From contig DMLH01000015.1 of assembly GCA_003453435.1 (NCBI GenBank), positions 1-6,396 on the forward strand: a DNA stretch of 6,396 nucleotides, in the 5' to 3' direction. Source of the DNA: Clostridiales bacterium (GTDB lineage: Bacteria > Bacillota > Clostridia > Christensenellales > UBA1242). The position numbers and the translations under genes were made by a program. Each line of letters begins with the position of its first letter. The first letter of the stretch is position 1. This document shows, one piece after another, positions 1 through 4,728 of the stretch. The notes beneath the pieces are model-generated. The model did no database searches. It was not told where the DNA came from and saw only the letters and a program-made list of their open reading frames with translations.

Positions 1-162
1 GAAGGTTCACTTCCACTTCAAACACTTAGGGCAAACATTGACTATGGCACAGCAACTGCTGCAACAACCTTCGGTTCAATTGGTGTAAAAGTTTGGATAT
101 ACAATGGTGATATCATTGCTAAGAAATCTACAAAGGAGGTGGCTAGCGATGTTAATGCCTAA
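1..162 (+). CDS. rpsC: 30S ribosomal protein S3, C-terminal fragment (5' end outside window)
   Basis: Frame 1 is open from the first base to TAA at 160-162 and gives the last 53 residues of S3. The segment LQTLRANIDYGTATA followed by GSIGVKVWIYNGD matches the conserved C-terminal domain of bacterial S3, whose usual length is about 210-230 residues, so roughly three quarters lies upstream. S3 sits on the 30S head at the mRNA entry tunnel, where with S4 and S5 it contributes to mRNA unwinding. The C-terminus ends shortly after the conserved IGVKVWIY strand, with a short tail KKSTKEVASDVNA. Codons for Lys-Glu-Val in that tail (133-141) also form the Shine-Dalgarno sequence of rplP, and the two genes overlap by 14 bases. 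Identification is secure; only the amount missing is unknown. Confidence 0.97.
   Translation, partial: EGSLPLQTLRANIDYGTATAATTFGSIGVKVWIYNGDIIAKKSTKEVASDVNA
132..140 (+). promoter_or_regulatory. Shine-Dalgarno of rplP, inside rpsC
   Basis: AAAGGAGGT lies 8 bases before ATG at 149 and is read as Lys-Glu-Val codons in rpsC. It decides the rplP start: the upstream in-frame ATG at 104 has no comparable site and would add 15 residues unlike any L16 N-terminus. Confidence 0.9.
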
Positions 163-601
163 AAGAGTTAAAAGAAGAATGCAACACAGGGGCAGAATGA
201 CAGGTAAAGCTACAAAGGGTAACAAAATTGCTTACGGTGAGTTTGGCCTTGTTGCGCTAGAACCAGCTTGGATTTCTTCAAATCAAATTGAGGCTGCACG
301 TATTGCAATCAGCAGATATACAAAACGTGGTGGAAAAGTATGGATAAACATTTTCCCACATAAGCCAATAACACAACAACCTATAGGAAAACGTATGGGT
401 TCAGGTAAAGGTGACATAGAGTATTGGGCAGCAGTTGTAAAACCAGGAAGAGTACTTTTTGAAATTGCTGGTGTTGCAGAAGAAGTTGCAAAGGAAGCTA
501 TGAGACAAGCCGGCAGCAAACTTCCAATCAAAACAAAATTTGCTAGAAAGGAAGAATTAGAAGTGCCAGCAAAGGAATCTAAAAAGGAAGGTGAGAACTA
601 A
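149..601 (+). CDS. rplP: 50S ribosomal protein L16
   Basis: L16 binds 23S rRNA near the A site and central protuberance and is a late-assembly protein of the 50S subunit. The 150-residue product begins MLMPKRVKRRMQHRG, close to the family N-terminus MLxPKRxKxRxxHRG. Both family signatures are visible: KRGGKVWINIFP at residues 59-70 and RMGSGKG at 82-88. The segment KLPIKTKF near residues 124-131 is also typical. The start at 149 is chosen over an in-frame ATG at 104 because of the SD spacing and the family N-terminus. The gene starts inside rpsC and its stop TAA (599-601) shares one base with the rpmC ATG, which suggests translational coupling on both sides. The last dozen or so residues are a short charged tail (KESKKEGEN) beyond the usual 136-144 residues. 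Confidence 0.98.
   Translation: MLMPKRVKRRMQHRGRMTGKATKGNKIAYGEFGLVALEPAWISSNQIEAARIAISRYTKRGGKVWINIFPHKPITQQPIGKRMGSGKGDIEYWAAVVKPGRVLFEIAGVAEEVAKEAMRQAGSKLPIKTKFARKEELEVPAKESKKEGEN
588..594 (+). promoter_or_regulatory. Shine-Dalgarno of rpmC, inside rplP
   Basis: AAGGTGA, 6 bases before ATG at 601, matches the AGGTGA portion of the SD consensus instead of the usual GGAGG core. With the TAATG stop-start overlap at 599-603, initiation probably depends on ribosomes finishing rplP. Confidence 0.65.
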
Positions 602-804
602 TGAAAACAAAAGATTTAAGACAAATGACAAATGAAGAACTTAACGAAAAATTAAAATCTCTTAAAGTAGAACTCTTCAACCTTAGATTCTCACATGCAA
701 CAGGCGGTTTAAAAAACCCAATTGCACTTAATACTACAAAAAAAGATATAGCTAAGGTAAAAACAATTTTAAGAGAACGTGAACTTAGCGCACAGGGTAA
801 GTAA
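601..804 (+). CDS. rpmC: 50S ribosomal protein L29
   Basis: L29 is a small helical-hairpin protein at the polypeptide exit tunnel, next to L23, where chaperones and the signal recognition particle dock. The 67-residue product has the usual two-helix pattern: an N-terminal helix with EELNEKLKSLKVELFNLRF (residues 12-30), and the family signature NPIALNTTKKDIAKV at residues 39-53 followed by KTILRERE. Length fits the family (60-70). The start overlaps the rplP stop by one base, and the gene ends in TAA, which is also part of the rpsQ SD. Confidence 0.97.
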   Translation: MKTKDLRQMTNEELNEKLKSLKVELFNLRFSHATGGLKNPIALNTTKKDIAKVKTILRERELSAQGK

Positions 805-808
805 GGAG
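802..808 (+). promoter_or_regulatory. Composite stop/SD between rpmC and rpsQ
   Basis: TAAGGAG: the rpmC stop TAA (802-804) continues directly into GGAG, and the rpsQ ATG follows 7 bases after the motif. Confidence 0.85.
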
Positions 809-815
809 TTAAAGT

Positions 816-1073
816 ATGGAAGAAAGAAATAGAAGAAGAAAAAGAGTTGGCCTTGTTGTTTCAGACAAAATGGACAAAACTGTTGTTGTTTCTGTCACTT
901 CAACATATAAAGACCCAGAATATAAAAAATACTTAAAAAGAACAAAAACATACAAAGTTCACGATGAAAACAACGAAAGTCATGTTGGTGATACTGTTGA
1001 AATTGTTGAAACAAGACCACTTAGCAAAGACAAATATCACAGATTAAGCAAAATTGTTGAGAGAGCAAAGTAA
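816..1073 (+). CDS. rpsQ: 30S ribosomal protein S17
   Basis: S17 is a primary binder of 16S rRNA in the 5' body domain and folds as an OB barrel. The 85-residue product shows the family features in order: RKRVGLVVSDKMDKTVVV (residues 8-25), the YKKYLKRTKTYKVHDE segment (36-51), and the signature GDTVEIVETRPLS at 58-70. Length is normal (about 84-88). It is the last gene of the S10 operon in the E. coli arrangement; here it is followed after only 11 bases by rplN, with no terminator or promoter between them, so the S10 and spc blocks appear to be transcribed together. Confidence 0.98.
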   Translation: MEERNRRRKRVGLVVSDKMDKTVVVSVTSTYKDPEYKKYLKRTKTYKVHDENNESHVGDTVEIVETRPLSKDKYHRLSKIVERAK

Positions 1074-1077
1074 GGAG
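1071..1077 (+). promoter_or_regulatory. Composite stop/SD between rpsQ and rplN
   Basis: TAAGGAG, with the rpsQ stop as its first three bases; ATG of rplN begins 7 bases later. This is the S10/spc boundary. Confidence 0.85.
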
Positions 1078-1084
1078 ATATAGT

Positions 1085-1453
1085 ATGATACAACCATTTA
1101 CAAGATTAAAAGTTGCAGATAATACTGGAGCGAAAGAAATTATGTGTATCAGAGTACGCGGTGGTTCTTTCAGAAAAAGTGGCAATATCGGTGATGTTAT
1201 TGTTGCAAGTGTAAAAAGTGCACTTCCAGGTGGATCTGTAAAAAAAGGTGATGTAATAAAGGCTGTTATTGTTAGAACTCATAAAGGTGTTCAAAGACCA
1301 GATGGTTCACACATTAAGTTTGATGACAACGCAGCAGTTATTATAGATAATAATAATGAGCCAAAAGGCACAAGAATTTTTGGACCAGTGGCAAGAGAAC
1401 TTAGAGAAAAAGGTTTTATGAAAATCGTTTCACTTGCTCCTGAAGTTTTATAA
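1085..1453 (+). CDS. rplN: 50S ribosomal protein L14
   Basis: L14 binds 23S rRNA and forms inter-subunit bridges with 16S rRNA; it is also the docking site of the silencing factor RsfS in bacteria. The 122-residue length is exactly that of most bacterial L14 proteins. The N-terminal strand region LKVADNTGAKEIMCIRV (residues 8-24) and the signature region AVIVRTHKGVQRPDGSHIKF with DDNAAVII (60-87) are intact, as is the end GTRIFGPVARELREKGFMKI (95-114). Residue 5 is Phe where polar residues are usual, a minor departure. It is the first gene of the spc block, with a TAAGGAG SD formed with the rpsQ stop. Confidence 0.99.
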   Translation: MIQPFTRLKVADNTGAKEIMCIRVRGGSFRKSGNIGDVIVASVKSALPGGSVKKGDVIKAVIVRTHKGVQRPDGSHIKFDDNAAVIIDNNNEPKGTRIFGPVARELREKGFMKIVSLAPEVL

Positions 1454-1459
1454 GGAGGT
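1451..1459 (+). promoter_or_regulatory. Composite stop/SD between rplN and rplX
   Basis: TAAGGAGGT contains the rplN stop TAA (1451-1453). GGAGG ends 11 bases before ATG at 1470, which fixes that start; an in-frame ATG at 1434 lies inside rplN, upstream of this site. Confidence 0.85.
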
Positions 1460-1469
1460 AATAAGCAAA

Positions 1470-1970
1470 ATGAGTAAACTTAGTGTAAAAAAAGGCGATA
1501 TGGTTTTGGTTATTGCCGGAAAAGATAAAAACAAAAGAGCAAAAGTACTTGCAGTTAGTCCAAAAACAGATAGAGTTATTGTTGAAGGCGTTAATGTAGT
1601 TTCAAAATGCAGAAAAGCCAGAACAGCTCAAGAAAAAAGTCAAATTATAAAAATTGAAGCACCTATTAATGCTTCAAACGTTATGGTAGTTTGTCCAGAT
1701 TGTGGAAAGGCAACAAGAGTTGCTCACCATGAAGTGAATGGCAAGAAGGCAAGAGTTTGCAAAAAATGTGGTGCTAGTTTAGATAAGGAATTTGTTAAGG
1801 AAGTTAAAAAATCTTCAAAAGATAAATCTCCAAAACCAGAACCAGCAGCAAAAGAAGTAAAAGAGAAAAAAGTAGCAAAGAAAGCTGAAAATGAAGTTAA
1901 AACTGAAAAGAAACCAACAGCTAAGAAAACAACTTCTAAAGCGAAAACTGCTAAAAAAGAAGAAAAGTAG
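1470..1970 (+). CDS. rplX: 50S ribosomal protein L24 with zinc ribbon and lysine-rich C-terminal tail
   Basis: L24 binds domain I of 23S rRNA, is one of the two initiators of 50S assembly and lies beside the exit tunnel. The 166-residue product has the N-terminal KOW-type region VKKGDMVLVIAGKDKNKRAK (residues 6-25), followed by DRVIVEGVNVVSK (34-46) and IEAPINASNVM (62-72). Two CxxC pairs, C75/C78 and C97/C100, form a predicted zinc ribbon of the kind seen in many low-GC Gram-positive L24 proteins. The conserved domain ends near residue 105, the normal family length. Residues 107-166 are an extra tail made almost only of K, E, A, T, S, P and V, with repeated AKK-type units, probably disordered and RNA-binding. 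The start at 1470 (MSKLSVKKGD) is supported by its SD; the upstream in-frame ATG at 1434 would read through the SD. The stop is TAG. Confidence 0.97.
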   Translation: MSKLSVKKGDMVLVIAGKDKNKRAKVLAVSPKTDRVIVEGVNVVSKCRKARTAQEKSQIIKIEAPINASNVMVVCPDCGKATRVAHHEVNGKKARVCKKCGASLDKEFVKEVKKSSKDKSPKPEPAAKEVKEKKVAKKAENEVKTEKKPTAKKTTSKAKTAKKEEK

Positions 1971-1986
1971 GGAGGAATTATAAAAG

Positions 1987-2541
1987 ATGGCTGAAAAATA
2001 TGAGAGCAGACTTAAAAAGTTCTATAATGAACAAGTAATTCCTGCTCTAATGGAAAAATATGGTTATAAAAATGTCAACGCATGCCCAAAAATTGAAAAA
2101 GTTGTTTTAAATATGGGTCTTGGCGACATTAAAGATAACTCAAAAAGTATAAACGGTGCAGTTGCTGAACTTGGACTTATTGCTGGTCAAAAACCAGTTA
2201 TAACAAAAGCAAGAAAATCAGTTTCAAACTTCAAAATTCATGAAGGCCAAAACATTGGTGCAAAAGTCACACTTCGTGGCAACAAAATGTACGACTTTTT
2301 GGACAAATTGATTTCAGTTGCACTTCCAAGAGTTCGTGATTTCAAAGGTATTTCATCAAAAAGTTTTGATGGACACGGAAATTATGCACTTGGTGTAAAA
2401 GAACATTTAATTTTCCCTGAAATTTCATTTGATAAAATTGAAAAAATTAGGGGACTTGATGTTGTTGTTGTCACAACAGCAGAAACAGACAAAGAGGCAG
2501 AGCAACTTTTAAGAGAAGTTGGCTTCCCATTTGCAGAGTAA
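1987..2541 (+). CDS. rplE: 50S ribosomal protein L5
   Basis: L5 binds 5S rRNA with L18 and sits in the central protuberance, touching P-site tRNA and bridging to S13. The 184-residue product is slightly longer than the usual 179. Visible in order are CPKIEKVVLNMGLGD (residues 33-47), the family signature LGLIAGQKPVITKARKS (62-78), GAKVTLRG (91-98), PRVRDFKG (114-121), FDGHGNY (127-133) and the terminal VVVTTAETDKEAEQLL region. ATG at 1987 follows GGGAGGA (1970-1976) by 10 bases; the rplX stop TAG abuts this SD. In E. coli the rplX-rplE junction carries the S8 repressor site; I see no convincing hairpin mimic here, so regulation by S8 at this place is not supported. Confidence 0.99.
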   Translation: MAEKYESRLKKFYNEQVIPALMEKYGYKNVNACPKIEKVVLNMGLGDIKDNSKSINGAVAELGLIAGQKPVITKARKSVSNFKIHEGQNIGAKVTLRGNKMYDFLDKLISVALPRVRDFKGISSKSFDGHGNYALGVKEHLIFPEISFDKIEKIRGLDVVVVTTAETDKEAEQLLREVGFPFAE

Positions 2542-2545
2542 GGAG
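2539..2545 (+). promoter_or_regulatory. Composite stop/SD between rplE and rpsN
   Basis: TAAGGAG, beginning with the rplE stop; 7 bases separate it from ATG of rpsN at 2553. Confidence 0.85.
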
Positions 2546-2552
2546 ATAGAAA

Positions 2553-2738
2553 ATGGCAAGAAAAGCATTAGTTAATAAACAAAAAAGAACACAAAAGTTT
2601 TCTACTAGAGAATATACTCGTTGCTCTATGTGTGGAAGACCTCATGCTGTTCTAAAAAAATATGGCATTTGCAGAGTTTGCTTTAGGGAAATGGCTCACG
2701 ATGGTCAAATTCCTGGAGTTAAAAAATCAAGTTGGTAA
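2553..2738 (+). CDS. rpsN: 30S ribosomal protein S14, zinc-binding type (S14Z)
   Basis: S14 is a late-assembling protein of the 30S head. At 61 residues this is the short zinc-containing form (also called rpsZ or rpsN1), not the roughly 100-residue cysteine-free form. The four metal ligands are visible as C24-S-M-C27 and C40-R-V-C43, a CxxC-x12-CxxC spacing typical of the family, and the protein ends in the usual IPGVKKSSW. In species such as Bacillus subtilis a second, zinc-independent S14 elsewhere replaces this one under zinc starvation; whether this genome has one cannot be seen here. The gene lies at the canonical spc position between rplE and rpsH. Confidence 0.99.
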   Translation: MARKALVNKQKRTQKFSTREYTRCSMCGRPHAVLKKYGICRVCFREMAHDGQIPGVKKSSW

Positions 2739-2744
2739 GGAGGT
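2736..2744 (+). promoter_or_regulatory. Composite stop/SD between rpsN and rpsH
   Basis: TAAGGAGGT includes the rpsN stop TAA. Its GGAGG core ends 10 bases before the rpsH ATG at 2754. Confidence 0.85.
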
Positions 2745-2753
2745 TATGTAGTT

Positions 2754-3149
2754 ATGAAATTTGATCCAATAGCAGATATGCTCACAAGAATTAGAAATGC
2801 TTTAGTTGTAAGGCATAGTTATGTAGAAGTTCCTGCATCTCAAATCAAAAAAGCAATTGCAGACCTACTTGTTAGCGAGGGTTTTGTAGCAAGTGCAGAA
2901 TATGAAGGTGAAGGTGTAGAAAAACACATCAAAATAGTTCTTAAATACGGTGAAAACGGTCAAAAAGTTATCAGCGGATTAAAAAGAATTTCAAAACCAG
3001 GCCTTAGAGTTTACTGTGGCGCAGATGAATTGCCAACAGTTCTTAATGGTCTTGGTGTTGCAATTATATCTACAAGCAAGGGTATAATGACAGATAAAGA
3101 GGCTCGCGCAAAAAATCTTGGCGGCGAAGTTATTGCTTATGTTTGGTAA
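2754..3149 (+). CDS. rpsH: 30S ribosomal protein S8
   Basis: S8 is a primary 16S rRNA binder (helices 21 and 25) that organises the central domain; in E. coli it also represses spc translation. The 131-residue length fits the family. The N-terminal DPIADMLTRIRNA (residues 4-16) is standard, and the C-terminal family signature GVAIISTSKGIMTDKEAR is complete at residues 101-118, carrying the RNA-contacting STSKG turn. The protein ends in AYVW, as S8 usually does. ATG at 2754 is the only start that fits: an ATG at 2746 is out of frame, only 2 bases from the SD, and is followed at once by TAG. Confidence 0.99.
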   Translation: MKFDPIADMLTRIRNALVVRHSYVEVPASQIKKAIADLLVSEGFVASAEYEGEGVEKHIKIVLKYGENGQKVISGLKRISKPGLRVYCGADELPTVLNGLGVAIISTSKGIMTDKEARAKNLGGEVIAYVW

Positions 3150-3154
3150 TTTAT

Positions 3155-3161
3155 AGGAGGA
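3155..3161 (+). promoter_or_regulatory. Shine-Dalgarno of rplF
   Basis: AGGAGGA, with GGAGG ending 10 bases before ATG at 3171. It sits in the longest intergenic gap of the window (21 bases) and, unlike most junctions here, is separated from the preceding stop codon. Confidence 0.85.
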
Positions 3162-3170
3162 TAAAGAATA

Positions 3171-3722
3171 ATGAGTAGAGTTGGAAAAATGCCTATAAAT
3201 GTCCCAAACGGTGTTAAGGTTGAAGCTAAAGACGGTGTTATCACAGTTAGCGGACCATTAGGCACATTAACAAGATCATATGACAAAAGAATTCAAATCA
3301 AAGAAGAAAACAATCAAATTTTAGTTTCTAGAAATAGTGACGAAAAAGAGGAAAGAGCTCTTCATGGTTTGTACAGAGCGCTTATTAACAATATGGTTAA
3401 AGGTGTAAGCGAAGGTTTTAAGAAAACACTTATTATAGCAGGTGTTGGTTACAAAGCATCAGTTAGTGGCAACAAGTTAGTTATGAATTTGGGTTATTCA
3501 CATCCAGTTGAAATTGTTGCTCCAGAAGGCATCAAATTTGAAACAAAAGATGCAAACACAATTGTTGTTTCTGGAATCAATAATGAACTTGTTGGTAAAA
3601 TTGCTTCTAATATTAGAGATGCAAGACCAGTTGAACCATATCACTTATATGGCGTTCATTATGATTATGAAAAATTAACAAAGAAAGAAGGAAAGAAAGC
3701 TGCTTCAGGCGGTAAAAAGTAA
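3171..3722 (+). CDS. rplF: 50S ribosomal protein L6 with atypical C-terminal signature
   Basis: L6 binds 23S rRNA next to the sarcin-ricin loop and the factor-binding site. The 183-residue product is a normal two-domain L6: MSRVGKMPINVPNGVKV with VSGPLGTLTR in the first repeat, the linker ALHGLYRALINNMVKGVSEGF, and the second repeat starting KTLIIAGVGYKASV. The C-terminal family signature, usually PEPYKGKGI, here reads VEPYHLYGV (residues 154-162): the two lysines and one glycine of KGK are replaced by His-Leu-Tyr, while the preceding RDARPVEPY and following KKEGKK are recognisable. The tail is short and basic (KKAASGGKK). The frame is unbroken, so this is substitution and not a frameshift. 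Identity as L6 is certain from length, domains and position; only the motif is odd. Confidence 0.98.
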   Translation: MSRVGKMPINVPNGVKVEAKDGVITVSGPLGTLTRSYDKRIQIKEENNQILVSRNSDEKEERALHGLYRALINNMVKGVSEGFKKTLIIAGVGYKASVSGNKLVMNLGYSHPVEIVAPEGIKFETKDANTIVVSGINNELVGKIASNIRDARPVEPYHLYGVHYDYEKLTKKEGKKAASGGKK

Positions 3723-3728
3723 GGAGGT
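3720..3728 (+). promoter_or_regulatory. Composite stop/SD between rplF and rplR
   Basis: TAAGGAGGT begins with the rplF stop; GGAGG ends 10 bases before the rplR ATG at 3738. Confidence 0.85.
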
Positions 3729-3737
3729 TAAGAGAAA

Positions 3738-4106
3738 ATGATAAATAGACAAGATAAAAACGAAGCAAGACAAAAACGTCATGGCAGAGTTAGAAATAAA
3801 ATCAGCGGAACTTCTCTTAGACCAAGACTTAGCGTTTATAGAAGCACAAGCGAAATTTATGCTCAACTTATTGATGATGAAAAAGGTGTTACACTTGTAA
3901 GTGCAAGCACACTTGACAAAGAAGTAAAACCACAACTTGAGGGAAAAACAAAAACAGAACAAGCACAAATTGTTGGTGAAGTAGTTGCTAAAAGAGCTAT
4001 TAAAAGCGGACTTAAACAAGTTGTTTTTGATAGAGGCGGATATCTTTACATTGGCAGAGTTAAGGCTCTTGCAGAAAGTGCAAGAAGTGCTGGTTTGGAG
4101 TTTTAG
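3738..4106 (+). CDS. rplR: 50S ribosomal protein L18
   Basis: L18 binds 5S rRNA and, with L5, carries it into the central protuberance. The 122-residue length is typical. The basic N-terminus (RQKRHGRVRNKISGT, residues 11-25) is the 5S-binding arm. It is followed by RPRLSVYRSTSEIYAQLIDD (28-47), SASTLDKE (55-62) and the hallmark FDRGGYLYIGRVKAL (97-111), ending AGLEF. Within the hallmark, the residue before GRVKAL is Ile where His is common. The stop TAG is part of the following rpsE SD. Confidence 0.98.
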   Translation: MINRQDKNEARQKRHGRVRNKISGTSLRPRLSVYRSTSEIYAQLIDDEKGVTLVSASTLDKEVKPQLEGKTKTEQAQIVGEVVAKRAIKSGLKQVVFDRGGYLYIGRVKALAESARSAGLEF

Positions 4107-4111
4107 GAGGA
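4104..4111 (+). promoter_or_regulatory. Composite TAG stop/SD between rplR and rpsE, short spacer
   Basis: TAGGAGGA contains the rplR stop TAG. GGAGG (4106-4110) ends only 4 bases before ATG at 4115, the tightest strong SD in the window. The next in-frame ATG is 66 codons on, inside the conserved domain, so the short-spaced start is accepted. Confidence 0.75.
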
Positions 4112-4114
4112 TTT

Positions 4115-4717
4115 ATGGCTGAAGAATTAGAAATTAAAGAACAAGCTGAAGTTAGCTCACCAGAAGTTGAGAAAAAAGCTGGTAAAGAATTTAAAAAATC
4201 TAAACCAGATTTCAAAAAGAAAAAATTTACTAAAGAAAGAGTTGAAAGCGAGTTTGATAAAAGAACTATAGCTGTTAGAAGAGTTACAAAAGTTGTTAAG
4301 GGTGGAAAGAAAATGCATTTTTCTGTCACAATGATTGTTGGTGACAAAAAAGGCAGAGTTGGTATTGGAAGCGGTAAAGCAGCTGATGTTACAATGGCTA
4401 ACGATAAAGCATTCCAAAATGCAAAAAAACATCTTATCAACGTGCCAATTGTTAACTCAACAATCCCACACGAAGTTTGGGGAAAGTTTGGCAAAAGTTC
4501 AGTACTTTTAATGCCAGCTCCAGAAGGTACAGGTGTTGACGCCGGTGGTTCTGTTAGAGCTATGGCTGATATGGCTGGAATTAAAAACATTGTTTCTAAA
4601 TCATATGGTTCAAGAAACAAAATTAATGTTATATATGCAACACTTAATGGATTCCTTTCTTTAAAAACAAAAGAACAAGTTGCTGCGCTTCGCGGAAAAG
4701 CAGTTGAAGAGATATAG
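4115..4717 (+). CDS. rpsE: 30S ribosomal protein S5 with N-terminal extension
   Basis: S5 lies on the solvent side of the 30S subunit, near the decoding centre and mRNA entry, and affects translational accuracy and spectinomycin response. The family core starts near residue 48: IAVRRVTKVVKGGKKMHFS (52-70, containing the KGG loop where spectinomycin-resistance changes map), VGDKKGRVGIGSGKA (75-89), VPIVNSTIPHEVWGKFG (110-126), PEGTGVDAGG (136-145) and ALRGKAVEEI at the end. The 200-residue total is about 35 more than the usual 160-170. The excess is all N-terminal: an acidic stretch (AEELEIKEQAEVSSPEVE) followed by a lysine-rich one (KEFKKSKPDFKKKKFTKER). Low-complexity S5 N-termini occur in some low-GC Gram-positive groups, so this may be lineage-typical. 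The stop is TAG. Confidence 0.98.
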   Translation: MAEELEIKEQAEVSSPEVEKKAGKEFKKSKPDFKKKKFTKERVESEFDKRTIAVRRVTKVVKGGKKMHFSVTMIVGDKKGRVGIGSGKAADVTMANDKAFQNAKKHLINVPIVNSTIPHEVWGKFGKSSVLLMPAPEGTGVDAGGSVRAMADMAGIKNIVSKSYGSRNKINVIYATLNGFLSLKTKEQVAALRGKAVEEI

Positions 4718-4725
4718 GATGGTGA
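4716..4725 (+). promoter_or_regulatory. Interrupted Shine-Dalgarno of rpmD
   Basis: AGGATGGTGA before ATG at 4729 resembles AGGAGGTGA with one extra base splitting AGGA (9 bases from the start) from GGTGA (3 bases from the start). It is the weakest ribosome-binding site in the window. Confidence 0.55.
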
Positions 4726-4728
4726 ATT

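Noticed and set aside
104..148. Upstream in-frame extension of rplP by 15 residues
   Set aside because: It lies wholly in the conserved S3 C-terminus, would translate through the rplP SD, and does not resemble L16 N-termini; ATG at 149 has a well-placed SD.
1434..1469. Upstream in-frame extension of rplX by 12 residues
   Set aside because: It starts inside rplN and reads through the strong TAAGGAGGT SD that serves ATG at 1470; the family N-terminus fits 1470.
1850..1967. Tandem DNA repeat in the end of rplX
   Set aside because: The AKK units are similar in protein but use varied codons and spacing; no regular DNA repeat unit is present.
1968..2040. S8 repressor site at the rplX-rplE junction, as in E. 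coli
   Set aside because: I looked for a helix-21-like hairpin around the rplE start and saw none; the stretch is A-rich and weakly structured. A covariance-model search would settle it.
2746..2751. Minimal ATG-TAG start-stop before rpsH
   Set aside because: It looks like a regulatory minimal ORF but is only 2 bases from the SD core, too close for initiation, and is likely chance.
4060..4620. Long minus-strand open frame (186 codons) across rplR and rpsE
   Set aside because: It is antisense to two certain genes, has no SD or recognisable domain, and is a composition effect of the AT-rich coding strand. The same holds for minus-strand frames at 283-531, 1106-1294, 3705-4019, 4157-4432 and 5109-5309.
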